A stretch of 64,000 nt of DNA from Pseudomonas sp. R37(2017) (GCF_002113375.1 NZ_NEHO01000008.1:42134-106133), one strand, 5' to 3'; shown: positions 50,098 through 58,521, numbered from the stretch's first letter. Notes: a model not told the origin generated them from the letters alone. A program made the numbers and translations.

Positions 50098-50397
50098 ATG
50101 ATGATCGGCTATTGGTTGTGCGCGTTGCTGTGGGGTTTTGTACTGCTGGAGGAAATACAATGCATACCCCCTCAAGAATGGAAAGACGAGGGTCTGAAAA
50201 AGGTTCTGTTGCTGCGCCGGACCAGAAACCGGACCAATTACTTTTTGGCGCTGATCGCGGGGGCCTTGTGCCTTTACAGCGAAATCCTGGTGGCACCGGC
50301 CGATCAGAGCATTTTCAGTCCTGAGCTGATACTCGCCCTGGGTGGTGTTCTTTGGGGGGCCTATCTTTCCGTAGTCTGCATGAAGGGGAAGCGATAG
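50098..50397 (+). CDS. Small hydrophobic membrane protein
   Basis: 99 residues; ATG 50098 is 7 bases after GGAG, which sets the start. Three hydrophobic segments: YWLCALLWGFVLLEEI (about 4-20), YFLALIAGALCLYSEILVA (about 46-64) and LILALGGVLWGAYLSVVCM (about 76-95), with a basic loop (KKVLLLRRTRNRTN) between the first two. No family is recognised. It lies after the lone receiver gene and before the nirBD leader. A GC hairpin follows at 50448-50470. Confidence 0.65.
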   Translation: MMIGYWLCALLWGFVLLEEIQCIPPQEWKDEGLKKVLLLRRTRNRTNYFLALIAGALCLYSEILVAPADQSIFSPELILALGGVLWGAYLSVVCMKGKR

Positions 50398-50447
50398 GTG
50401 CCTGTCTCCATGACTACTTCGGGTAATTGATAGTTCACTATCCTCGG

Positions 50448-50470
50448 CCGGCGGGGGAAGTTCCCCCCGG
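50448..50470. terminator. GC-rich hairpin after the small membrane protein gene
   Basis: CCGGCGGGGGAA / TTCCCCCCGG pairs with one bulge. No U-run follows, so termination is uncertain. The remaining region 50471-50742 has no gene; a TGCACC half-site (from 50548) could be part of an NtrC enhancer. Confidence 0.35.
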
Positions 50471-50742
50471 TCAGGCGTTTGACTGAGCACTTGGTATTCT
50501 GGTTTTGGCTGAGGATGCACTTTTATAAGGCGCTACGCGTAACAACGTGCACCAGTCGGAAGCGCAGCAAAGCGCTTTCGCCTGCGGTAGCTCCAGTGTC
50601 TCGAATGCTTGCCCTTATCGATTCACCTTTCCTGCAAGTCAGCCCTCGCTTGCCCAAACGTGCCTGCACAGCAATCCCCGTGACAATCCCCTTCGCTCAA
50701 GAGTCAGTGTTTGCAGAGTGTTGAAGTCTCTCTGTGGCTGAC

Positions 50743-50758
50743 TGGCACAAAGGCTGCA
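50743..50758 (+). promoter_or_regulatory. Sigma-54-type promoter for nirBD
   Basis: TGGCACAAAGGCTGCA has the -24 GG (50744-50745) and -12 GC (50756-50757) separated by exactly 10 bases, the invariant sigma-54 spacing. It would start transcription near 50769 and give a leader of about 200 bases before nirB. NtrC-sigma-54 control is the usual arrangement for nitrate/nitrite assimilation genes in gammaproteobacteria. Confidence 0.65.
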
Positions 50759-50893
50759 AGGCTGACATCAGGTCCACCCGGAACGCATTCGTGTGGACAG
50801 CCCCCTCGGTCAACGACGATCGATTGGCCGAACAGGTCGTGGGCAGCATCGGTGAATCAGGCGTGGGAGTCTGGTTTCTACACCGCAAAAGAA

Positions 50894-50909
50894 CAGGCAA
50901 AGACGCCTG
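50894..50909 (+). promoter_or_regulatory. ANTAR-type hairpin overlapping the nirB leader terminator
   Basis: CAGGC-AAAGAC-GCCTG: a perfect 5-bp stem with a hexanucleotide loop that has A at position 1 and G at position 4, the pattern bound by ANTAR proteins such as NasR/NasT. Its 3' arm (50905-50909) is also part of the terminator stem, so the two structures exclude each other. An imperfect hairpin (GTTTCT/AGAAC, apex ACCGCA) lies just upstream and might be the partner hairpin. Confidence 0.55.
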
Positions 50910-50938
50910 GAACCGCAAGGTTTCAGGCGTTTTTTTTT
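50903..50938 (+). terminator. Leader terminator before nirB
   Basis: A 12-bp stem ACGCCTGGAACC/GGTTTCAGGCGT (one G-U) closed by a GCAA tetraloop and followed by nine Ts. It ends only 32 bases before the nirB ATG, so nirBD expression needs readthrough. Placement argues for regulated antitermination rather than end of an upstream gene. Confidence 0.9.
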
Positions 50939-50970
50939 GCTTTTAAAACCGCTCGGGCTGGGTGCTTTCT

Positions 50971-53532
50971 ATGAAATCCAATGTTGCCACGTTGAACAAG
51001 ATGCAAACGCTGATCGTGATCGGTAACGGCATGGTCGGACATCATTGTGTCGAACAACTGATCGAGCGGGGAGCGCTTGAGCATTACCGGCTGCACGTGT
51101 TCAGTGAAGAGCCGATGCGCGCCTATGACCGTGTGCATCTTTCCGAGTACTTCTCCGGTCGTGATGCCGAGTCGCTGGCGCTGTCCGATGCGTCGCTCTA
51201 CCAGACGCCCGGCGTTACCCTGCATTTGGGTGTGCCGGTGGTGGAAATCGACCGTGCCCATTGCCAGGTGGTCACCTCGCAAGGCAGTTTCACGTACGAC
51301 AAATTGGTCCTGGCCACCGGTTCTTATCCGTTTGTCCCACCCATCGAAGGCGCCGAAGGTGAATCGCGTCTGGTCTATCGCACCCTGGAAGACCTCGACG
51401 CCATTCGGGCCGCGGCGGCCAATGCCCGGCGCGGCGTGGTGGTCGGCGGTGGCTTGCTGGGCCTGGAAGCCGCGAACGCGTTGAAGAGCCTGGGCCTTGA
51501 AGCCCACGTGGTGGAATTCGCACCGCGCTTGATGCCGGTACAACTGGATGACCTCGGTGGCCAGGCGCTCAAGGCGCAGATCGAACGATTGGGCGTCGGT
51601 GTACACCTGTCCCGCGCCACTCAATCGATCAGCGTTGGCGAGCAGTACCGCTATCGCATGAACTTCGCCAATGACGAATTCCTCGAAACCGATCTGATCG
51701 TGTTTTCCGCCGGTATCCGCGCCCAAGACGCGCTGGCACGCCAATGCGCGCTGGAGATCGGTCCGCGCGGTGGCGTGGTGATCGATGACACGTGCCTGAG
51801 TTGCGACCCGAACATTTACGCCATCGGTGAATGCGCTTCATGGAACGGCAGCCTGTTCGGCCTGGTGGCGCCGGGCTACCAGATGGCGCGCAGCGTCGCG
51901 GCCCGTCTGTGCAACGAAGTCGCCGAGCCGTTCAGCGGTGCCGACATGTCGACCAAGCTCAAGTTGCTGGGGGTGGATGTCGGCTCCATTGGCGACGCCC
52001 ACGGCAATACCCCGGGCGCGCGCAGCTATCAATTCATCGACGAAACCAGCGCCAGCTATCGCCGCCTGGTGGTGGATGCGAGTGGCAAGCGGGTCCTCGG
52101 TGCAGTGCTGGTCGGTGACAACAGCTATTACGACACCTTGCTGCAATACATGCAGAACGGCATCGTCCTGCCAGCAGAACCCGCCAGCCTGATCCTGCCG
52201 TCCTCTGAAGGCGCGCCGACCCTGGGCCCGGGTGCGCTGCCCGAATCGGCTACGGTGTGTTCATGTCATAACGTCACCAAGGGCTCCATTTGTTCGGCCA
52301 TCGATGGCGGTTGCACCGACCTGGGCCAGCTCAAGTCGCAGACCAAGGCCTGTACCGGCTGCGGCGGTTGCGCCGGCTTGCTCAAGCAAGTGTTCGAGCA
52401 TGAGCTGATTGCCCGTGGCGTCAGTGTCGACAAGAGCCTGTGCGAACACTTCGCCTACACCCGCCAGGAGCTGTATGCGCTGGTGCGGGTAGAAGGGGTG
52501 ATCACCTTCGACGAACTGTTGGCCAAACATGGCCGTGGCCACACTGGTTGCGACGTCTGCAAACCGGCGGTGGGCTCGATCCTTGCCTCGTGCTGGAACC
52601 AGCCGATCATGGATACGTCGCTGGTGCCGTTGCAGGACACCAACGATACCTTCATGGCCAACATGCAGAAAAACGGCACTTATTCGGTGGTGCCACGCAT
52701 TCCCGGTGGCGAGATCACGGCTGACAAGCTGATCGCGATTGGCGTGGTGGCGAAGAAATACGACCTTTACACAAAAATCACCGGCGGCCAGCGCATCGAC
52801 CTGTTCGGCGCTCAGTTGCATCAGTTGCCGGACATCTGGGCCGAGCTGATTGCAGCGGGTTTCGAAACCGGGCACGCCTACGGCAAATCGACCCGGACGG
52901 TGAAATCCTGCGTCGGCAGCACCTGGTGCCGTTACGGCGTACAGGACAGCGTGCAAATGGCCCTGACCCTCGAGGATCGCTACAAGGGCCTGCGTTCACC
53001 GCACAAGCTCAAGTTCGCGGTTTCCGGTTGCACCCGTGAGTGCGCCGAGGCACAGAGCAAGGACGTGGGCGTGATCGCCACCGAGAAAGGCTGGAACCTC
53101 TATGTGTGCGGTAACGGCGGCATGCGCCCGCGCCACGCCGAGTTGTTCGCCACCGACCTCGATGACGCCACCCTGATTCGTTACATCGACCGTTTCCTGA
53201 TGTTCTACATCCGCACCGCCGACAAGTTGCAGCGCACCTCGGTCTGGCGCGAGAGCCTGGAGGGCGGTCTGGATTACCTCAAGGACGTGGTCATCAACGA
53301 CAGCCTGGGGCTTGGCTCCGAGCTCGAAGCGCAGATGCAACTGGTGGTCAACCGCTACGAATGCGAATGGGCCAACGCCCTTAAAGACCCGGAAAAACTC
53401 AAGCGCTTCCGCACGTTCGTCAACGATCAACGACCGGACCCGGACATCCATTTTGTCCAGGAACGCGGTCAGCGCCGGCCGATCATGGCCGCTGAACTCC
53501 ACCTTATCCCCGTCATTGAGGAGATTGCCTGA
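50971..53532 (+). CDS. nirB: Assimilatory nitrite reductase, large subunit
   Basis: 853 residues from ATG 50971. N-terminal FAD/NAD(P)H module (LIVIGNGMVGHHCVEQLIER, VVGGGLLGLEAANALKSLGL), two BFD-like [2Fe-2S] segments (VCSCHNVTKGSICSAI with CTGCGGCAG), then ferredoxin-sulfite/nitrite reductase repeats and the siroheme/[4Fe-4S] site in two halves, CVGSTWC and CTREC followed by GNGGMRPRHAELFA. The enzyme reduces nitrite to ammonium with NAD(P)H in the cytoplasm. It overlaps nirD by one base and is preceded by a sigma-54 promoter and an attenuator leader. Confidence 0.97.
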   Translation: MKSNVATLNKMQTLIVIGNGMVGHHCVEQLIERGALEHYRLHVFSEEPMRAYDRVHLSEYFSGRDAESLALSDASLYQTPGVTLHLGVPVVEIDRAHCQVVTSQGSFTYDKLVLATGSYPFVPPIEGAEGESRLVYRTLEDLDAIRAAAANARRGVVVGGGLLGLEAANALKSLGLEAHVVEFAPRLMPVQLDDLGGQALKAQIERLGVGVHLSRATQSISVGEQYRYRMNFANDEFLETDLIVFSAGIRAQDALARQCALEIGPRGGVVIDDTCLSCDPNIYAIGECASWNGSLFGLVAPGYQMARSVAARLCNEVAEPFSGADMSTKLKLLGVDVGSIGDAHGNTPGARSYQFIDETSASYRRLVVDASGKRVLGAVLVGDNSYYDTLLQYMQNGIVLPAEPASLILPSSEGAPTLGPGALPESATVCSCHNVTKGSICSAIDGGCTDLGQLKSQTKACTGCGGCAGLLKQVFEHELIARGVSVDKSLCEHFAYTRQELYALVRVEGVITFDELLAKHGRGHTGCDVCKPAVGSILASCWNQPIMDTSLVPLQDTNDTFMANMQKNGTYSVVPRIPGGEITADKLIAIGVVAKKYDLYTKITGGQRIDLFGAQLHQLPDIWAELIAAGFETGHAYGKSTRTVKSCVGSTWCRYGVQDSVQMALTLEDRYKGLRSPHKLKFAVSGCTRECAEAQSKDVGVIATEKGWNLYVCGNGGMRPRHAELFATDLDDATLIRYIDRFLMFYIRTADKLQRTSVWRESLEGGLDYLKDVVINDSLGLGSELEAQMQLVVNRYECEWANALKDPEKLKRFRTFVNDQRPDPDIHFVQERGQRRPIMAAELHLIPVIEEIA

Positions 53533-53918
53533 TGAGCCAGTCCGATACCCTGCGAGCCTGTTCCAATTCCTCCCTGGCCAATCCCCAAGCTTGGCAAACA
53601 GTGTGCAGCCAGGAGGATCTGGTGAGTAACTCCGGCGTCGTCGTCTGGCTCGACGGCGCACAAGTGGCACTGTTCTACCTGCCGGCTGCCGAAGGCCAGA
53701 CCCTCTATGCCATCGACAATCATGACCCGCAATCCGGGGCGAATGTCATCGGTCGCGGACTGATCGGCAGCATCAAGGGCGATCTGGTGATTGCCTCGCC
53801 ACTCTACAAACAGCATTTCCGCCTTGAGGACGGCAGTTGCCTGGAATATCCGCAGCAGCGCCTGCGGGTCTGGCCGGTGCGCTTGAACGCAGGCCAGGTG
53901 GAAGTCGCGGTGGCCTGA
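53532..53918 (+). CDS. nirD: Assimilatory nitrite reductase, small subunit
   Basis: 128 residues. The ATG overlaps the nirB TGA (TGATG), so translation is coupled. It is a Rieske-like fold protein (VWLDGAQVALFYLPAAEGQT, YAIDNHDPQSGANVIGRGLI, SPLYKQHFRLEDGSCLE) but lacks the CxH...CxxH cluster ligands, as is normal for NirD. It is needed with NirB for NAD(P)H-nitrite reductase activity. Confidence 0.96.
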   Translation: MSQSDTLRACSNSSLANPQAWQTVCSQEDLVSNSGVVVWLDGAQVALFYLPAAEGQTLYAIDNHDPQSGANVIGRGLIGSIKGDLVIASPLYKQHFRLEDGSCLEYPQQRLRVWPVRLNAGQVEVAVA

Positions 53919-54019
53919 CCCCATGGATTTCGCCGGCGTCCGGGCGCTCATTCAATGAATGATTCATGCCAGGTTCCGGCGGAGTCGATGATCAATGACA
54001 AACAGTATCGGAGGCTCGT

Positions 54020-54460
54020 ATGAAAACAGCCGCACAACTGCTCAAGCTCAAGGCCGTGCAGAACCAGCGGGTACACAGCATCGCGCCAGACCAGATGGTG
54101 CTTGAAGCGTTGAAGCTGATGGCCGAAAAAAACGTCGGGGCTCTACCCGTCATGGAGGAGGGGCAGGTGGTCGGCGTTATCAGCGAACGCGACTATGCGC
54201 GCAAGGTCGTTCTACAGGGGCGTTCTTCGGTCGGTACGCCGGTGCGGGCCATCATGAGCGCGCCCGTCGTCACGGCAGACAGTCAGCAGAGCATCGAGCG
54301 TTGCATGGCGGTCATGACCGACAGCCATCTGCGCCATCTACCGGTGGTGGAGGGCGACCAACTGATTGGCCTGTTGTCGATCGGCGATCTGGTCAAAGAA
54401 GCCATCGTCGAGCAGGCCGAACTGATCCGGCAACTGGAACACTATATTCGCGGACATTAA
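54020..54460 (+). CDS. CBS-domain protein
   Basis: 146 residues: a single Bateman module of two CBS motifs (VHSIAPDQMVLEALKLMAEK with ALPVMEEGQVVGVISERDYA, then PVVTADSQQSIERCMAVMTD with HLPVVEGDQLIGLLSIGDLV). Such proteins bind adenosine nucleotides and act as energy sensors; the partner is unknown. An E-rich C-terminus (IVEQAELIRQLEHYIRGH) may be a helix for dimerisation. GGAGGC precedes ATG 54020. It follows nirD by 101 bp; a shared transcript is possible. Confidence 0.92.
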   Translation: MKTAAQLLKLKAVQNQRVHSIAPDQMVLEALKLMAEKNVGALPVMEEGQVVGVISERDYARKVVLQGRSSVGTPVRAIMSAPVVTADSQQSIERCMAVMTDSHLRHLPVVEGDQLIGLLSIGDLVKEAIVEQAELIRQLEHYIRGH

Positions 54461-54520
54461 AACGACCAGGGCAGGGGGCGAAGTGTGGGCTGGCAGCTTT
54501 TTTCTAAGCCCCGGAAACGA

Positions 54521-54546
54521 CAAAGCCCTGAATAATCAGGGCTTTG
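54521..54546. terminator. Bidirectional terminator between CBS and rnfD genes
   Basis: CAAAGCCCTG-AATAAT-CAGGGCTTTG is a perfect 10-bp stem between the convergent stop codons. A/T-rich stem ends allow either strand to be terminated. Confidence 0.75.
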
Positions 54547-54614
54547 CCAGCTGCCCGGCACGGACAGCCGTTTTTCGCCAGCGAGTATGGGGGGACCCGC
54601 CGAAAATGCCTGGA

Positions 54615-55589
54615 CTACCCGCTGTGCACGCTCTGAGCGGCAGGCCTTCTTACGTACCAGGGGCGCTGTATGCGCAGCACCAACCGGTCGAACTGCGGCA
54701 CCAGCAGATTGGCGGCCAGCACGGCGAAGCACAGACCATCGGCATAAAGCCCGAATTCGCGAATCAATTCAGTCACCGCGCCAATGGCGGCGGCGAAGAG
54801 GATGCGACCGGTGCGTGTATCGGGACTGGTGACCGGATCGGTGGCGATGAAGAAGGCGGTGAAGAGAAGGCCACCGAGACTGAGGTTGTACACGGCTTCT
54901 TGCAGGCTGTGGCCGGCTGCCATGCACAGCAATACTGTGCTCGTGAGCATCGCCAGCGGAATCTCGATCCGGATCACCCGCAGGGCTGCCAGTATCAAAC
55001 CGCTGGCAATGTAGCCGTACCCCGACAGATTGGGGGTGATCAGTGTGAACTGGTTCTTGGCCAGCTGGGTCGCGCCGGCGAACGCATCGAGTTCAAGGCG
55101 TGGCGCCAGTTGTAACTGCTGTAGAAGAACCGCCTTGGCGTCCAGGGTGAGCGTCCAGGGGGCATAGTTCGAAGGCGCAGGGTACAACTGCTGGTAGAAG
55201 CAGATTGCGATGATCCCCAGGCCGACCATGGCGGGGTTGAGGCGGTTGCGACCCAGGCCGCCACTGCCGTGTTTACACAGTGCGAGCGCGGCAAAACTGG
55301 CCACGGTGATCATCCACAGCGGCACCATCAGCGGCAATGCCCGAGCCAGTATCAGGCCCAGCACCAGCCAGCTCAGGTCGCTCAAACCCTCGCGGACATT
55401 ACGTCCGCGCAGGCGCAGCAGGCCGGCTTCGAAGCCCAGGGCGAGCAGCACGCACCAGAAGGTCTGCATCCAGACCACGATGCCGAATTGCCAGGCGTAC
55501 AGGGCGGTGCCCGGCAGGAGGCACAGGCTGACCAGCAGCATGATTGTGCGCAGCGGTCGGTGCGCAGCAGGACGGAGTATCAGGCTCAT
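54615..55589 (-). CDS. rnfD: RnfD-like membrane subunit
   Basis: 324 residues from ATG 55589, which overlaps the rnfC stop by two bases (ATGA). About eight to ten hydrophobic segments. The flavinylation motif is visible as DAFAGATQLAKNQ with Thr174, matching the SGAT element where RnfD/NqrB carries a phosphodiester-linked FMN. ATDPVTSPDTRTGRILFAA is another family signature. Rnf complexes move Na+ or H+ while passing electrons between ferredoxin and NAD. Here only the C and D subunits are encoded, with an ApbE flavin transferase next door. Confidence 0.9.
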   Translation of the reverse strand: MSLILRPAAHRPLRTIMLLVSLCLLPGTALYAWQFGIVVWMQTFWCVLLALGFEAGLLRLRGRNVREGLSDLSWLVLGLILARALPLMVPLWMITVASFAALALCKHGSGGLGRNRLNPAMVGLGIIAICFYQQLYPAPSNYAPWTLTLDAKAVLLQQLQLAPRLELDAFAGATQLAKNQFTLITPNLSGYGYIASGLILAALRVIRIEIPLAMLTSTVLLCMAAGHSLQEAVYNLSLGGLLFTAFFIATDPVTSPDTRTGRILFAAAIGAVTELIREFGLYADGLCFAVLAANLLVPQFDRLVLRIQRPWYVRRPAAQSVHSG

Positions 55590-56986
55590 GCACGCAGCTC
55601 CGCTTTGCTCTGGCGGAAACGTTCGCGCAGCGGGATATGGCTCGGGCAGGTGCTGCTGCAGCTGCCGCATTCGATACAGGCATCCAATCGCAGTTCCTGC
55701 AGGCTGGCCTTGTCATGGCGTTCGGCAGCAACGTAGAGATCCAGCGGTCTGAGCGACATCGGGCAGACATCCACACAGCGCGTGCAGCGAACGCAACTGC
55801 CTGCGGGCTGAGTCGCCGGCAAGTAACGCTCGGCGCCGAATATCAGGCAACTACTGGTCTTGCTGATGACAGCGGCAGGGTCCGGTAACGGCTGGCCCAT
55901 CATCGGCCCGCCAACCTGGGTGAACTGGCCTTCGGGGGCCGCGCCAGCCACTGCGCGCAGTGCGCTGACCGGGTAACCCACCGGCACCAGGAAATTGCCC
56001 GGGCGCTCGCAGTCCCCGGTCAGCGTCAGCACGCGTCTTACCAGTGGTTCGCCGTGGAAGACGGCCCGGCCCAGTGCGTAGAGCGTCGCGACATTCAGCG
56101 CCAGTACGCCGATATCGGCGGGCAGGGTCCCTGGCGCCAGGTTGCGGCCGCTAAGGCTCTTGATCATCAACGGCTGCCCCCCTGCCGGGTAGCGCGCCGG
56201 TAGCGGACAGATCTCGACCCGGGTGCGCGCCCGGCGAGCGGCGGCGCGTAACGTGGCCATCGCCTCAGGTTTGTTGGTTTCGATACCGAAGCGGGTCTGC
56301 GTTACTCCCATCAGTGCGGCGACATAGTCGGCGGTCTCGATCAGTGCCTCGGCACGTTCGCGCATGAGACGGTCATCGCAGGTAAGGAAGGGCTCGCATT
56401 CGGCACCGTTGATCAGCAGAAGATCAGGCTGCCGGGCGCCGGCCAGCTTGAGGGCCGTCGGGAAGCCCGCCCCACCAAGGCCGACTATGCCCATCTGCAA
56501 TGCGCGTTCGATCAGCGCCTCAGGCGTTTGCGGCAGCCCCGGCAATGGGCGCTCGATCCACTCATCCAGACCATCTGCGTTCAGAATGACGGCCATGACC
56601 GGCTCGGCCGAGTCGGCCGCGAAGGCGAGATCAATCCGTTCCACGATGCCGGAGGTGCTGGCATGTACCCAAGGGGTGTTGTCATCGCCAATACCGATCA
56701 CTTCACCCTTGCGCACGTGCTGTCCAGGCTGCACGCAAGGCTGGACAGACCGGCGACCGCGCTCGAGCGGAATCGCCAGCTGTATGTTTGCGATCTCGAC
56801 CGGAGCAACCGGCCTGGCGTTGGAAAGTTCTTTGTAGCCTCTGAGCTCAATCCCTCCGCGCCAACTACGCTGTGAGGATGAGTCGATGGTCAGCAGGCTG
56901 CGCCAGAAGGGTTTCTGTTGCGGCTGACGCTGGGCGCGGACGCGGCTCTGTATGCGTTCGGCGCTCTGCAAAGAATGGCTAGACAT
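55586..56986 (-). CDS. rnfC: RnfC-like NADH/FMN/Fe-S subunit
   Basis: 466 residues. ATG 56986 has GGAGG upstream; a longer frame begins further up but without support. Features: IQLAIPLERGRRSVQPCVQP (biotinyl-lipoyl-like fold), MGIVGLGGAGFPTALKL (FMN/NAD site), LLINGAECEPFLTCDDRLM, and two [4Fe-4S] motifs, CVRCTRCVDVCP and CIECGSCSSTCP. The order matches RnfC, whose usual N-terminal extension is shorter here. It is translationally coupled to rnfD. No rnfA, B, G or E gene is present on either side. Confidence 0.9.
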   Translation of the reverse strand: MSSHSLQSAERIQSRVRAQRQPQQKPFWRSLLTIDSSSQRSWRGGIELRGYKELSNARPVAPVEIANIQLAIPLERGRRSVQPCVQPGQHVRKGEVIGIGDDNTPWVHASTSGIVERIDLAFAADSAEPVMAVILNADGLDEWIERPLPGLPQTPEALIERALQMGIVGLGGAGFPTALKLAGARQPDLLLINGAECEPFLTCDDRLMRERAEALIETADYVAALMGVTQTRFGIETNKPEAMATLRAAARRARTRVEICPLPARYPAGGQPLMIKSLSGRNLAPGTLPADIGVLALNVATLYALGRAVFHGEPLVRRVLTLTGDCERPGNFLVPVGYPVSALRAVAGAAPEGQFTQVGGPMMGQPLPDPAAVISKTSSCLIFGAERYLPATQPAGSCVRCTRCVDVCPMSLRPLDLYVAAERHDKASLQELRLDACIECGSCSSTCPSHIPLRERFRQSKAELRA

Positions 56987-57122
56987 TTTCTGTCCTCCAA
57001 TTTTTGGGCAAAAAACACCCCTGTGCGCCAATGCACATGATGTTTTTTTTGCTTCCAGGACGTTAAGCGAATAGGGAGGGGACAATGATCACCCGTGGAG
57101 ATCAGAGCGCCCAACGAAGGCT

Positions 57123-57141
57123 TTGTTCAATTTTTGAACAA
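57123..57141. promoter_or_regulatory. Perfect palindrome between rnfC and apbE
   Basis: TTGTTCAA-TTT-TTGAACAA has two perfect 8-bp arms around a 3-bp centre and sits in the divergent rnfC/apbE intergenic region (206 bp). Position and symmetry fit an operator for a dimeric regulator controlling both sides. It does not match the FNR (TTGAT-N4-ATCAA) consensus. No regulator gene adjoins it. Confidence 0.55.
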
Positions 57142-57192
57142 GATTGCTGATGAACGGTCGCTCATCCCACGGGATCAGAGAGGTATTGATTG

Positions 57193-58206
57193 ATGCGTGC
57201 AAGCCTGCTGGTGATGCTGTTGACGTTGCTGTATGGCTGTGGCGAACGGATCGAGCGTGTTTCCGGACCGACCATGGGGAGCACTTACACGATCCAGTAC
57301 GTACCCGCCGCGCAGACGCCCGATTCGCAGCGAGTAAAGACCGAAGTCGAGACGATACTCGGAGCGCTCGACCAGCAGTTCTCCAATTGGCGCGGCGACT
57401 CCGTGGTATCCCGCTTCAACGATCTGCCGGCCGGCGCCTGTCAGGCGTTGCCGGACGATATGCGTCGCCTGGTGGCGTACGGTGAGTCTCTGTCCCGCGA
57501 GAGTGGCGGGGCATTCGACCTGACGGTGCTGCCATTGATGAACCTCTGGGGCTTCGGTCCGAAGTCACGGGGGGAGCATTCGCCGGATGCTGGCGAGCTG
57601 GAACGGGAGGAGGCACGGGTAGGGCATCAGCACTTGCGCCTGGATGGCGAAAAGCTGTGCAAGGATGTGGCGGTACAACTGGATTTCGACAGCATAGTCG
57701 CCGGCTATGCGGTGGATCAGGTCAGCGACAGGCTTTCGGCCCTGGGCGTCCAGGCCTATCTGGTCGAGATCACCGGCGAACTCAAGGCAGTCGGCCACAA
57801 GCCGGACGGCTCGCCCTGGCGCATCGCCCTGGAGGTGCCGAGCGGTGGAAGCGAACAGCAAGTGGAGCGCGCCGTTGCACTGGATGGCTACGGCGTTTCC
57901 ACTTCCGGCGACTATCGCAACTATTTCGAAGAAGGTGGCCAACGCTACTCGCACACCTTCGATCCACGTGTCGGCAGGCCGGTAAAGCACGCGCTGGCGG
58001 CAGTGACAGTGGTCGACCCTTCGGCGCTGCATGCCGATGGCTTGTCTACCCTGTTGATGGTGCTCGGCCCGGAGGAAGGCTATGCCTTCGCCGAGCGGCA
58101 TGACATCGCTGCCTTTTTCATCATGCGACAGGGACAGAGTTTCGTTACCCGGGCGACACCGCGATTCGAGTCATTGTTTCCGGGGCAGGGCAAGACGAAG
58201 CAGTAG
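57193..58206 (+). CDS. apbE: ApbE-family FAD:protein FMN transferase (lipoprotein)
   Basis: 337 residues from ATG 57193. Lipobox LLYGC near residue 17, so it is anchored in the envelope facing the periplasm. ApbE features: GPTMGSTYTIQYV, FSNWRGDSVVSRFN, SGGAFDLTVLPLMNLWGFG, LDFDSIVAGYAVDQVSDRL, and YSHTFDPRVGRPVKHAL, with LHADGLSTLLMVLGPEEG near the C-terminus. ApbE attaches FMN by a phosphodiester to Thr in S/D-GAT motifs of RnfD, RnfG, NqrB and NqrC. It is divergent from rnfCD, whose RnfD carries that motif, so the three genes probably work together. Confidence 0.94.
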   Translation: MRASLLVMLLTLLYGCGERIERVSGPTMGSTYTIQYVPAAQTPDSQRVKTEVETILGALDQQFSNWRGDSVVSRFNDLPAGACQALPDDMRRLVAYGESLSRESGGAFDLTVLPLMNLWGFGPKSRGEHSPDAGELEREEARVGHQHLRLDGEKLCKDVAVQLDFDSIVAGYAVDQVSDRLSALGVQAYLVEITGELKAVGHKPDGSPWRIALEVPSGGSEQQVERAVALDGYGVSTSGDYRNYFEEGGQRYSHTFDPRVGRPVKHALAAVTVVDPSALHADGLSTLLMVLGPEEGYAFAERHDIAAFFIMRQGQSFVTRATPRFESLFPGQGKTKQ

Positions 58207-58273
58207 TTGTTGCCTGATCACGTAAAAGGCAAGGCGGAGGAACAAGTGGGGGAACAGAAATCACAGAAAGCAA

Positions 58274-58298
58274 AAAGGCCCCATGAAATGGGGCCTTT
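58274..58298 (-). terminator. Terminator after tRNA-Ser
   Basis: Minus-strand stem-loop AAAGGCCCCAT-TTC-ATGGGGCCTTT (11 bp) followed by further Ts, 12 bases beyond the tRNA 3' end. Confidence 0.9.
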
Positions 58299-58309
58299 CG
58301 ATACGAATT

Positions 58310-58397
58310 TGGCGGAAGCGTAGAGATTCGAACTCTAGGATAGTTGCCCATCGACGGTTTTCAAGACCGTTGCCTTAAACCACTCGGCCACGCTTCC
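58310..58397 (-). tRNA. tRNA-Ser (anticodon UGA)
   Basis: The minus strand begins GGAAGCGTGGCCGAGTGG and ends TTCGAATCTCTACGCTTCC plus encoded CCA. The anticodon arm ACGGTCTTGAAAACCGT has loop CTTGAAA, giving anticodon TGA. A long variable arm typical of tRNA-Ser follows (GATGGGCAACTATCC). The acceptor stem pairs GGAAGCG with CGCTTCC perfectly. Confidence 0.97.
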
Positions 58398-58521
58398 AAA
58401 CTGCTTTGCGGGCGCCATAATACCCGAATGAAACACACTGTCAAACTCTCTGCATAGCTTGTTACAGGGCGTCTGATATGATCTTTGCGACTGAACGTTT
58501 CAAACCAACAGGAGTGTCGCC

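Noticed and set aside
57123..57141. Palindrome considered as an FNR/Anr box
   Set aside because: Arms are TTGTTCAA/TTGAACAA with a 3-bp centre; the FNR/Anr consensus is TTGAT-N4-ATCAA.
58310..58397. tRNA-Ser 3' end considered as an integration (att) site
   Set aside because: No integrase gene or direct repeat of the tRNA end is found nearby; both flanks are ordinary genes.
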